A DNA stretch of 28,197 nt from Lentisphaeria bacterium UBA1724 (GTDB taxonomy: Bacteria > Verrucomicrobiota > Lentisphaeria > Oligosphaerales > Oligosphaeraceae). The notes under the pieces are model-generated. The model was not told the origin of the DNA and made no database searches. It saw only the letters and a list, made by a program, of their open reading frames with translations. The translations under genes and the position numbers were made by a program. The stretch spans positions 1 through 28,197 of the forward strand of contig DCIO01000078.1 in the NCBI GenBank assembly GCA_002315885.1, given 5' to 3'. Shown here in pieces: positions 13,101 through 18,872 of the stretch (within the stretch, counting starts at the first letter, position 1; each line of letters begins with the position of its first letter).

Positions 13101-16100
13101 AATCCAGCACCCCGCCGAAGCGCGCCTCCTCCAGCAGTGCGCAGTTGCGGAATGCCATGGCGCCCACGCGCTGGATGCCATTCGGAATGACCACGCAAAT
13201 GACCGGGTCTTCGCTGAAGGCACTCTCCGCGATGGCAGTGACGGCGTATGTCGTGCCGCCTTTGACCGTTGTCGCGGGAATCACCAGCGTCTGCTCTTCG
13301 CCCGCGTAGCCCGTGACCGTGGCAGTCAAAGCCCCGTCGTTGTAGCTGTAGGTGAATTCGTCGACATAGCGCTGTGTCACCGTCGTCAGCACGAATTCCT
13401 CGCCCTGGATGACCAGCACCACCTCGCCCACACGGTCGGCCCCCGTATCGTTGACATCGGCCGTGATGGTGACGGCGTAGCCATCGATGGTGGCATTGAG
13501 CCAGGAAGACGTCCGTACGCCAATCGTCGCCACCCCATTGGAGACGAAATCGATGACAGCGGAGTTTCCTGCGCCAGGTTGCAAGACCAGCGACTTCAGT
13601 TCCTCGGGAAGCACAGGCTGGTAGTAGGGCACCACCGAAGCGCCGCTGAAAGTCTTCGTCTGGCTGGCCAGAATCTCCGCCCAGCCAGATTTTTCAGGAT
13701 GGACATAGAGCACCGCGTTGGTGGGGAAGGAATAGTTGTAGGAGGTCGTGCCAGCCTCGGGCTTTGTGCCCTCCACCAGGACACGCCCAAGCGCCTTGCA
13801 TCCCGCAAAGCACCTGTTGCCCAATTTGGTGACTCCTTCGGGGAGCTGCATCTCCCGCAATGCCACGCAGTTGGCAAAGGCGCTATCTCCCAGTGTCTGC
13901 AGGGCGTTAAGCAGATGGAGCGACTCCAACGCACTGCAGTTGTAGAAGGCATTGCCCCCCAGGTTTTCCAGCAGGGAGCCCTCGGCGAAGGAGGCAGTCT
14001 CCAGGGCTTTGCAGCCGTAGAAGGCATTGTTTTCGATGCGGATGACCGTAGCGGGGATTGCCACGCTTTCCAGCAGCGAGCAGCCCTCGAAGGCGCTGGC
14101 GTCGATTTCGACAAGCGCTTCGGAGAGAGAGATTTCCGTCAGCGCGGTGCAATATCCGCACATGGAGTATGGGACCGCGGTGACCAGTGCGGGGATCTCC
14201 AGGCTCTTCAGGGAAGTGCACCTTTCGAATGCCTGGCTGCCGATGGTCTGAAGAAAGTCGGGCAATTCCAGCGCCGTCAGCCTGGAACATCTCCCGAAGG
14301 CATTGTCGCCAATGGAGGCCAGTGTTTCGGAGAGCTGGATTTCTCGCAATGCGGTGCAGCTGTAGAATGCGCCGTCGCCGATGGCGGTGACCTGCGCCGG
14401 CATGACCAGCCGCTTCAGGGCGCCGCAGCTTTCGAAGGCGCTGGCACCGATGGCGCTCGTGCCCGCTGGCAGAACGACCTGGGACAACGCGTCGCAATCA
14501 TAGAAGACTTTCTTTCCGAAGACACAATCGCCCTCCCCCAGGAAAATGACACGCCGCAGCTGGGGGCATTCGGCGAAGGCGACATCTCCCACCGAACGCA
14601 CCGACGCGGGAATTTCCACCGAAGTAACCAGGTCGTCGTTTTGGAAGGCGTTTTCACCAATGGCTGTCACCTGGTAGGTCTGTTCGTTGCGGGTGATTGC
14701 CGCGGGAATGACCACATCGGGATTGAAGCCGCAGTATTGCACCAGCGTGGCTTCCGATGCCTCGTCATCAAGACGCCACACGAAATACTTCTCCGCCACA
14801 GACTGGGCCGACTGGGTGAAGACCAATGGCAGGACGGCCCGCCCACGGGAGAGCAGCACGGCGCCCTCCCGGGGATCCGCCAGTGGATTTACGGCGGCCT
14901 CGAGGGTGTAGGCGCCCTCCTCCGCGCCAGCCATGAGTCCCAGCCAGGGAGCCACAGAAGTCAGACGGTATTCGCCACCATCGGAGGATACGACCAGATT
15001 GCGTTCTGCCCCTTCGCATTTCAGGAGTCGGCTTTCGGGAGAAATCTGCACTGTCATCGCCCCTGGCGAGAAGACCAGGCAGTCCAGATAGCCCCGATTC
15101 TCCGTGGTATCCACTGCGTAGGCGCTGGAATTCCGCTCCTTGCTGTAGCACCAGCTCAACGTGTGGCGATCATCCGACAGGATGCAGCCTGCGCGACGCC
15201 AGCCGCTCTCACCCGAGATGCTCTCCTGCAACACGCCATCCACGCTGAAACCCAAGGAGCACTCCTCTCGGCAGGAGCTCCTCCACAGGAACGACAGGAC
15301 GCCAGGGCCTTCCAGTTCCAGAGTCATGGCGGAAGACGCGTCGGTGCTGGTCACCTGGGCGCTAACCGCCGAACCGCCCTGGGACGCGGCACCCTTCGCC
15401 TGGATGCCCCAGCCATCGTGGAAAAAGACCATCTCCGAGGGATTCTCGCTGTCCCAATATGCCAGGTGCCCCGCGTCGCGGATTTCCCACCCCGCGCCGG
15501 CGCCCGTGCGGGTGTAGTTCACCGACGTGGCAGGCGAGACCTGCCTGCCCTCCGCGTCAAAAACCGCCGCTTGGACAGAGGCGGAAGAAGTCAAATCGAG
15601 AGGATCCGTGTATGGCGAGGCGTTGCCATCCAACACGCCATCCACCACATAGCGCAGGGTGTCGCCATCACGGAGTTCTCCGCAGGCGATGGAAAGAGCC
15701 AGCTCGCCGCTGAAAGCGCTTCCCGCCTGCCTGTCACCGCGGGAGAACGTCGGCGCGCTTTCATAGTAGAATCGTTCCTGGACGCTTCCGCATCCTGCGA
15801 CAGTGTGCCCGAAGAGTTCCTCCCACCCAGGCACCCATCGGTAGCCATAGAGGGTGACTGCGCCATTGAAGGGCTCTCCATCCACCTGGGGGAATTCACC
15901 GTCGAAGCGCACGGCCTGCAGATTGTCCATGCCGTCGAAGGCGTCGCCGAGAATTTCCGTGTAGCACGGGGGGATGTTGAGTTCCGTCACCGTCTTGTTG
16001 TCCAGGAATGCAGTGGGTGCGATCACCGTGACGGTATCGGGCAGCGTGACAATGCTTTCGTCACCGCGGTATCCCGTCAGATAGACGACACCATCCTTGG

Positions 16101-18630
16101 TCAGGGTGGCGAAATCCCCATTGTATTCGCCCAAACTCCAGCGATCGATGACCGTCTTGCAACCGCCCGCGGTGGTACCGATGCGATTTTCCCAGCCCTC
16201 CAGATGGGACCAGACATAGAGTTCCACATTGCCATTGCGGATGGAGTAGTTGTCCAGGCTCGGATTGGGGCCGTCGAAGAAGACCTTCTTCAATGCGGAG
16301 GCGCAATAGAAGACGCTGCTACCGAAGGTGGTCAGGTTTGCGGGCAGCGTGAGCTCCTCCAGGCTGCTACAACCATAGAAGGCGCTGTTTCCAATGTGCT
16401 CCACGCGCGCAGGGATGTTCACTGTCGTCAAATTGCTGCAATTGGCGAATGCGCTGTCACCGATCTGGGTGATGCTTTCGGGAAGCGTAACCTCCCTGAA
16501 CCATCGGTAGTTCAGATTCGAGATGGCGGTGACCTGGCACTCCGTCTCATTGTAGGTGACCTTTTCGGGAATGACCAGGATGCTGTCATAGCCTGTGTAT
16601 GCGGAGAGGCAGACTCCTGCGGCGGGATTCCCCTCATCCAGGGGAGTGATGGTGAACTTCGAGCCATCCGCCGGGCCAGGATACTGCCGCACGGAATAGC
16701 TCACTTCGATTTCTTTGTAGCGCGCAACAATCTGCGCATATCGTATGCCGCCTGTATTTTCGCTGGCGGTGATTGTGTAGCCGCCCGCGGGTGACGCCTC
16801 CAGGACCAGCCAATCCTGGGAGGAGCTCAGCACGAAATTGTAGTCGCTGGCAAATGGGAAATCCTGGCTGCCGCCCTGGCGCGGGAAGAGGAGCTCCGCC
16901 TCTGTGGACGGCGAGACCGCGATGGTCTGGAACGCGAAGCCATCCAGGAAGATGCCGCCGCCCTCGGAAAGCTGTGCATTGAGGTCCAGCCAGACGGTGC
17001 CCTCGCCGCTCACGCAAAGCGTGCATAGTTTCCATTCGCCAGCCGTGTTCTTCAATGCCAGGCTACAGCCATTCACATATATGCTTCCCGTGCTCTCTTC
17101 GCCGGTCATCTTGTAGGCGAAGGTCAGGATGCCAGGCGCAGGAATCTCTCCCGTAAGTGTGACATAGCCGTCCTCTTTTTCGGGTGCGGCGCACAGCGAG
17201 TCGCTACCAATGTATGCCTCGGAATCGGTGATGTTCCAAGCCGTGGCGTTGGTGAATTGGAACGCCGTGCCGTCTTCGAGGCTATAGGCGAAGACGCCCT
17301 CTTTGCCACCGGCGCTCCACGTTGGCGCGGTGGACACCACCCGTACAAATGCCTCGCGGGCCGTCTCCGTCTCCCGCACGCCATCGGCGCCAAAGCCCAC
17401 CACGCGCACGATGGCGGTATCCCCTAGCGTGATGCCCTCCCCTGGGAAGAGTGGCGAGGTGCCATCGGGGGTCTCGTCACCCAATTCGTAGCGGTAGTTC
17501 AGACCACTCACCACGGAGGCAGGCGCAAGAACCAATCGGACCGATTCCGAAAAATCGTGTCGGGACACGCTGTCCGCTCGGACGATGCGTGGCGCGTTCT
17601 GATTGTAGAAATACTCCACCACGCGGGAGCCATGGAAGGACGACTCGTAGTCGTACTCGCCCACATACGCCGACCATCCCGCGCCGCGGGGAAGGACTCT
17701 GACACGGGAATCGTAGCAGAAGCACGTCCCCGAGAATGCCGGCATGTCGGCCATGAAGTAGACCATCAGGCCTGTGGGATAGCCGCTGGGATAGTAGTCG
17801 CAGGACACCCCGAAGGGGCGAATTGCCTTCACGGTTGCGGGGACAACGATGCTCTCCGAGACAGGCAGCCCCTGCAACGCGCAGTAATCCACCTCCACCA
17901 GTGGCTTCCCGCCAAGCGCACTTGGTAATTCCAGCTTCTTGACGCTGGTGGGCTCATCGGATTCCTTGAGAGAGATTCCGTAGATGACCGCGCCCGTTCC
18001 CGCCTGATCCAGATACCATTTGACCACGCAGGGCACGCCGTCCAGCGTCATCTCGCTGCTCTGCCCATTCGCCAAAGCATAGCTCCGCACATAGCGCACA
18101 TCGCAATACTCCACCGAGGAGATGGCGTCCTCCCACCCTGCCTGCGCATCGTCAAAGCACACTGTGGTACCATATCCGAAGGCATTGTCATCCATCTCCG
18201 TGGGATAGGCTCCCAGGAAGGTGACCGCCAAATCGTCGGCACAGCCGCCGAAAGCCCAGTTCCCCACGGAAACCACGCTGACGGGAATGGACACCTGCGC
18301 CAAAGAACTACAGCCGCTGAAACACTGCCCGCCTATCACGGATAGACGCCCAGGCAAGTCCACGGAGACAAGATTCGTGAAATCCGCAAAAAGCCCATCC
18401 CCTAGAACAGACACATCCAATGCGACATCGCCCCCCACATCGAAGCTGTCGGGAATCACCAGCGACGGCTCCGACGCCAATGCCTCCCCACGATCCTTGG
18501 CAAGGCCACACAAGACCAACTGACCGCCCTCCACATCATACGTGAAGTCGGACAAAACCATGTCATATCCATGAAGTGCCAGCGCAAAGGCAACCAGCAC
18601 AAATGCTATACTGCGGAAAATGTTACACAT
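1141..18630 (-). CDS. Giant exported multidomain protein (BspA-type LRR, BACON, InlB-B-like, Calx-beta, CARDB, SbsA-Ig-like)
   Basis: One uninterrupted frame encodes 5,829 residues (roughly 0.6 MDa). The N-terminus is a Sec signal peptide (MCNIFRS, then a hydrophobic core to about residue 20). Approximate order: BspA-type LRRs at 57-160, 700-910, 1290-1660 and 1761-2337 (about 43 units of the AF-x-x-C-x-x-L type); chitobiase-C-like Ig modules at 344-430, 963-1043 and 2341-2424; a sandwich module with LSFxW-type strands at 447-567, 1050-1190 and 2428-2560; BACON-like domains at 567-650, 1190-1277, 1670-1760 and 2566-2660; nine InlB-B-like units marked by W-x-D-G-type motifs at 2662-3410; PEGA-like segments to 3570; two Calx-beta domains to 3835; CARDB to 3965; Ig and carboxypeptidase-regulatory-like domains to about 4390; a Gly/Asp/Ser-rich linker at 4530-4710; a helical part to 4853; long unassigned beta regions; SbsA-Ig-like domains from about 5327; and a terminal domain beginning GWNAFSLPF near 5703. 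There is no LPXTG, PEP-CTERM or other sorting tail that I recognise. These families are mostly adhesive or glycan-binding, so a surface adhesin or scaffold is inferred. No Shine-Dalgarno sequence precedes the ATG. Confidence 0.85.
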   Translation of the reverse strand: MCNIFRSIAFVLVAFALALHGYDMVLSDFTYDVEGGQLVLCGLAKDRGEALASEPSLVIPDSFDVGGDVALDVSVLGDGLFADFTNLVSVDLPGRLSVIGGQCFSGCSSLAQVSIPVSVVSVGNWAFGGCADDLAVTFLGAYPTEMDDNAFGYGTTVCFDDAQAGWEDAISSVEYCDVRYVRSYALANGQSSEMTLDGVPCVVKWYLDQAGTGAVIYGISLKESDEPTSVKKLELPSALGGKPLVEVDYCALQGLPVSESIVVPATVKAIRPFGVSCDYYPSGYPTGLMVYFMADMPAFSGTCFCYDSRVRVLPRGAGWSAYVGEYDYESSFHGSRVVEYFYNQNAPRIVRADSVSRHDFSESVRLVLAPASVVSGLNYRYELGDETPDGTSPLFPGEGITLGDTAIVRVVGFGADGVRETETAREAFVRVVSTAPTWSAGGKEGVFAYSLEDGTAFQFTNATAWNITDSEAYIGSDSLCAAPEKEDGYVTLTGEIPAPGILTFAYKMTGEESTGSIYVNGCSLALKNTAGEWKLCTLCVSGEGTVWLDLNAQLSEGGGIFLDGFAFQTIAVSPSTEAELLFPRQGGSQDFPFASDYNFVLSSSQDWLVLEASPAGGYTITASENTGGIRYAQIVARYKEIEVSYSVRQYPGPADGSKFTITPLDEGNPAAGVCLSAYTGYDSILVIPEKVTYNETECQVTAISNLNYRWFREVTLPESITQIGDSAFANCSNLTTVNIPARVEHIGNSAFYGCSSLEELTLPANLTTFGSSVFYCASALKKVFFDGPNPSLDNYSIRNGNVELYVWSHLEGWENRIGTTAGGCKTVIDRWSLGEYNGDFATLTKDGVVYLTGYRGDESIVTLPDTVTVIAPTAFLDNKTVTELNIPPCYTEILGDAFDGMDNLQAVRFDGEFPQVDGEPFNGAVTLYGYRWVPGWEELFGHTVAGCGSVQERFYYESAPTFSRGDRQAGSAFSGELALSIACGELRDGDTLRYVVDGVLDGNASPYTDPLDLTSSASVQAAVFDAEGRQVSPATSVNYTRTGAGAGWEIRDAGHLAYWDSENPSEMVFFHDGWGIQAKGAASQGGSAVSAQVTSTDASSAMTLELEGPGVLSFLWRSSCREECSLGFSVDGVLQESISGESGWRRAGCILSDDRHTLSWCYSKERNSSAYAVDTTENRGYLDCLVFSPGAMTVQISPESRLLKCEGAERNLVVSSDGGEYRLTSVAPWLGLMAGAEEGAYTLEAAVNPLADPREGAVLLSRGRAVLPLVFTQSAQSVAEKYFVWRLDDEASEATLVQYCGFNPDVVIPAAITRNEQTYQVTAIGENAFQNDDLVTSVEIPASVRSVGDVAFAECPQLRRVIFLGEGDCVFGKKVFYDCDALSQVVLPAGTSAIGASAFESCGALKRLVMPAQVTAIGDGAFYSCTALREIQLSETLASIGDNAFGRCSRLTALELPDFLQTIGSQAFERCTSLKSLEIPALVTAVPYSMCGYCTALTEISLSEALVEIDASAFEGCSLLESVAIPATVIRIENNAFYGCKALETASFAEGSLLENLGGNAFYNCSALESLHLLNALQTLGDSAFANCVALREMQLPEGVTKLGNRCFAGCKALGRVLVEGTKPEAGTTSYNYSFPTNAVLYVHPEKSGWAEILASQTKTFSGASVVPYYQPVLPEELKSLVLQPGAGNSAVIDFVSNGVATIGVRTSSWLNATIDGYAVTITADVNDTGADRVGEVVLVIQGEEFVLTTVTQRYVDEFTYSYNDGALTATVTGYAGEEQTLVIPATTVKGGTTYAVTAIAESAFSEDPVICVVIPNGIQRVGAMAFRNCALLEEARFGGVLDSIGNNAFDACVKLTSIQCAAKEIGQRAFYGCKTLSAVVLEEGTETIGQEAFTGSSTMAIESLTLPTSLRTIGNSAFCGNSSLTACVFPEGLKSIGDCAFKNCGALTAVVLPASIDSLGTELFSGCTRLLSADLSEIAISQLPENSFYNCVKLVDVQLPSTLVTIGDCAFCLCTKLQAIGLPEGLKQIGDDAFKNTTVLAELALPSTLEAVGKRAFIYSGLTSLAVPAKLTTWGEDAFAYSSKLQALTVAEGVTTIGEGAFYYCSALTDVQLPNTLIALGEECFANSGLTEIAIPANVTSIPAYAFEHCSQLRVVGMHEDVLSIGDYAFNGCSALEAIALEDVTVIGESAFNGCESLASVEFAPTLVSIGTYAFSNTALTEIALPATLTSASGAFKNCTTLRKVRFAYGIPTISSDCFYGCSALADVVISATVTKISANAFKNCSALEFILFDGPMPQFQDQVFDNVTTVQAFASRDGYGWEVGTSPAGCKTVIERLLDTPSISRVDGVESTTFRNAVQIRIEAEQEDAEKGEIRYELNGEVTSESQIYTAPFTLEWTTTVRAAIFAEGQRISNVAVATYEMNLGDVWSYDGEETFTYESVDGNTYCLNNLVADKRWTLQNEVTYNASSCLAASNAGAKLSMEVEGQGILSFAWYTAEEYYNMPRLAVTVDEDEAVVFNATAEKSWQRVSVPITTAGEHTVTWELLNETEMVCLDAIAWNQASVTLVEGDLQLDGSAGNRTLHLQASHPWSVEILGENTSWLTLESPLETTEGEGEVLLAVQVNRTSGVRRAVLRVVLHDALFGDVPVFQEMEISQSPIELPFGVAVEPAGAAVVTWNGVAITELVQAPIYSWITVKVIPAEGYAVSKWDGDSRNSLEFAFQVRDDSENAEINMHTLTLQESVDLILSKPEGCRGVSISGFEAPYVFAPGAVITLNADVFDGYRLTGWSLDGEPLQLSSGNSLTVTREMSGKELSPVVEKVMEVTVKCLYVDEEGALKAIVNGDALASQEGAGVVSAESGRTRLSLTTRSGYLLRGWNLAESLEGVVTSKEYDLVFDWQKSHRVTVYAILDMTTVLKIANDDSTRGSYAVFVDDRELSLASHDFAHGVELALGSRVAIQALPKQGNRLRQWRYAQGADQSSYVTSIANPLELTLKSGMNAVALFYEPVAGFSLELRSEIPAGAVIAAFENGNKLFEGAGTGVASLDSVIAFKAVVPPRYVVRWYRGVESLAQGSEITASLDSNALKNAFAVEFVPTYLVQTAVEPVVAGECSFVSREFPLGSDAQVALTEKPYWELERWSDGESLELTRTIASPQEPCTIQLTAYMKHYVQINCVIAGDGNGAKFTGAGRAYIGSGSEPYDVEVTVIPTKGYRFVCWNDGGVDSADAENPVRKVRVSHDLNEVTLQAKVVKQHKVTVGMAEGSQEFGTVDGALEGATVDHGTQVTFCALAAEGAKFIQWSDGSTEAKRTLTITEDTTYLATFRSRKQRVSVSAEIGQESRGQAGVVTKQGLLSNGELEVGKWYAIAAIPAPYHRFQRWSDGSTTAERSVRLGDDGLELTASFVQQGALTVILTTDPAEYPAAVGDPQMAWSVDGGELHASGEQVMLDTGRHAVTFSATDVWGNQGTERVNVKAGENLEIQHEFTLITTGSVDGIVTPQSITTPVWRILPDDSFEGTDWLKTNTRVKNVPQGDHVVSFDDVQGWIKPADRTITVTAGKVVSFSDSYTEIVPGVELLLDPMDVSEGAGTNAVVGTLQRVEYPDNPVNLKKSLTVILEASEKNRVLFPAKSVTIPAGKMSVQFPIGVVDNAIVEDFIEMGEGGDSIGRGTSVRITGTVQMSAGCNCSGKTITFADEPIEAVLNILDDDSPALAVVANKSTLSESAEPFANALTIRRNEEAPGAAVEVLLSVLINSVQDDGTEMELWKEGQPLPKNADGCYLVTIPAGEASVDVDVLVKLDQVEEAGIQMVSVYADSATAEYTSGSAWMMINDQSFPDYTVSEVLAPVALVSETEHTLHFTVTNAGNVPIPKGVSCEVTVAIGTNCQFEEDSLQLPVEDVTAGQVGDNFSFVFEEEVPVGGSYHVELLLGKVERAPGDGWRLGVKVNPSNALRELNTLNNECWSAPFHIGCGYLSKLDALPVKCSILPDGSLRLAGKTLLEEDTELPAPNRKVELFAVLNGIRMVLDDQIVSDENGDFEFIYDAASRACVGHVGVGACYPGEEDGTIQCAFDVLGMSCPGNYASRYMKWDFTAGVPREVTLTLVNPNILPHGELAFQMVDARDDVRVETIAQENTVPANSRMEITLRITVDTATSGKLYERCAIRVSASDGVSLDVPVFFYAYPQHANLVFDPATLDSTMTMGETTDVEVTLFNNGVRETGPISVSLPSNCAWMSCVGGTDLASIPAGESATMLLRLKACAETPLGNPITGSIAFNADSFSTPGMLPFTFTATAEGSGKAIIQTVDEAFFYEDPPKALAETEVTISNPYTGVVYAKGLTDASGYFEAEDLPVGKLLVTAYKSQHNQVRDYITIAPGRTASSQLFLQFQAISYKWEVERTEIEDHYEVVLHTVYSVQVPVPVVKLDTITDYTDMVDDEVRLVNLTFTNLGLIRANDVTFKVEETSNFIFETLVPDGGFTLDPGQVMVFPMKVTKLGPQSRAGGECQVPALMAYSYPCGGMNQSVGEGMAMTLDNAASCGGDGDGDKATEYETVSPGVGGNDGPGGPGSGTAASGSEPSAGICAALDAAGSSRDPDEPSSPSSPLSEDPDACDGNLGHPEAALRNCLLGSAGCPGAVLGSVLNASNLSWSDKAIAIASCIKNSAVNKTASALGIFSCLDGVGKSLGLCKKSSNGTGSGDSRGDDDEKDDSWKDRSKLSAEALAFLEDVELYQGFVRSNYDAMRIAFGEALEDSSAESLVMNAPMGQLVSFMKAFSLLQIADPETGRILPIAEDAPGLFASMPENFTDEDVVAFIRFQNRTADYLYERGITTDSLDPLDYPDMDADDHDEPIMNYRAYMTVMETAKSSLDNMVLRAGSDEVSLVVFLQDSLAVYQQSVSQNSVCASVALDIKQKISMTREAFDGTLTMTNGHPTEPIQALGLIPLVTDEEGNDCTELFEIFEVTEEAAGITSLDGNGVLAANSTGSAVLRFIPENGAAPENPKAYNFGGRLTYINPFNGNVASIQLTPCTLTVNPSPKLQMHYFLQRDVISDDPLTKDVVEPAEPAELSALVYNAGYGVAKNFRIDSGQPEIVDNEKGLAIDISLWDYDTKKSLLNGQPNNAPLGQVCLGDIGARASATAQWWLTASILGHFTEMSATYTHLDSHGNPNISLIDSVEMHPLIHSGRNLDGDEVVWLTTENRNAFQEINGTLYFQKDAHAEYTSASARLASEPEMETRPDGTTQMRFRIQSTLRNWYYVNFPLERIADYQVVSFRRRLVGELDEEELSVENIWSSFCTLEDNSDPIYEDKLHFIDLLEQDEEYEYTVTMTASPEAKLQVVEFSGMSLNDEVVPDSLVTAPVDQLKVRFSEPIRSDSFTFEDLALRVGAESVDAERLSQATIVKDSGDPTGCTYVIGNLAELTNASAYHVLTVQCAGIANMNGFAGKGGYLVSWTHASAEGNEYRPYFTGMAISSTDIVRFGGRHVVIYFSAFLDTANMQEWLKDFTLEILAEDDSSQVINLGEYAELHPQDGIAIYSQGRNGVYDLGFGRFEQVNLPNLRFRLTYTPQRAYDAFGSQVILSSGATNTIVWNTIDEDDLLDCIFTGVPICCADERDEVAFELTHAIQPGLTLENLTLCIDGVEVDKSRLVLETAREGCAYKLKGLKALLQDNAELTLTVDFQDHWMEFIQERCSASFENSWSFSFDQIDALEKGWNAFSLPFKRLTFSTIQALSTLTFYTYNPQEKCYVIQDYEEIPLNTPLMAYVEDAPMEVRGEFDATAQPGELPSVQEGPKVVCVKASTPIPQGLRVWQFKGNRFMNVTADTLEPGKVYWILK

Positions 18631-18712
18631 CGGGGGATTTCAAAGGAAAAAGCTAACTGCAACGGGCGGAGATATTTTGGGAAAATTCATAATTTAGCCC
18701 GGATAAAAAAAA

Positions 18713-18797
18713 CTCGCGCTCCTCCCTCGCGCTGCACCTCGCGCTAAAGCGCTCGCACGGAACGGAAGTTTTTCCCCCCTCGCGCTAAAAAGCGCGA
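18713..18797. repeat. Cluster of CTCGCGCT repeats with two small hairpins
   Basis: The octamer CTCGCGCT occurs four times, at 18713-18720, 18726-18733, 18738-18745 and 18779-18786. Two copies are paired with an inverted partner: GCGCT-AA-AGCGC (18741-18752) and TCGCGCT-AAAA-AGCGCGA (18780-18797). The cluster fills the middle of the 242-bp gap between clpB and the giant gene. On the minus strand it ends in a run of eight T (18705-18712), so it could contribute to terminating clpB transcription. The 18631-18704 stretch next to the giant gene is AT-richer and presumably holds its promoter, but I cannot point to convincing hexamers. Confidence 0.7.
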
Positions 18798-18849
18798 AGG
18801 ACAGAAGGTCGCAACCCCTTCTGTCCTGTGTGAGCCCTTTAGGGCGAAG
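18798..18849 (-). repeat. Structured 3'-UTR repeat element, copy downstream of clpB
   Basis: Read on the minus strand, this element starts about 23 nt after the clpB stop. It has a CTTCGCCCT-AA-AGGGC hairpin (stem 834-838/841-845 of the 18 kb block), the conserved string CTCACAC, then a perfect 11-bp stem AGGACAGAAGG/CCTTCTGTCCT (18798-18808 and 18817-18827, 8-nt loop). The first 32 bases match the repeats downstream of hisF (24211-24321) with two mismatches, and the second hairpin aligns as well. It probably acts at the mRNA 3' end of clpB as a terminator or stabiliser, although no U-tract follows directly. Confidence 0.75.
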
Positions 18850-18872
18850 AAAATTAGGGCGAAGAAAGCCCC

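Noticed and set aside
12634..16794. Very long plus-strand open frame (1,386 codons) opposite the giant gene, plus others at 2065-4710, 5407-7716, 8026-9387 and 10237-11595
   Set aside because: The translations are low-complexity His/Gln/Gly/Arg-rich with no recognisable domain. They mirror the codon bias of the minus-strand gene, whose protein has clear repeats and families.
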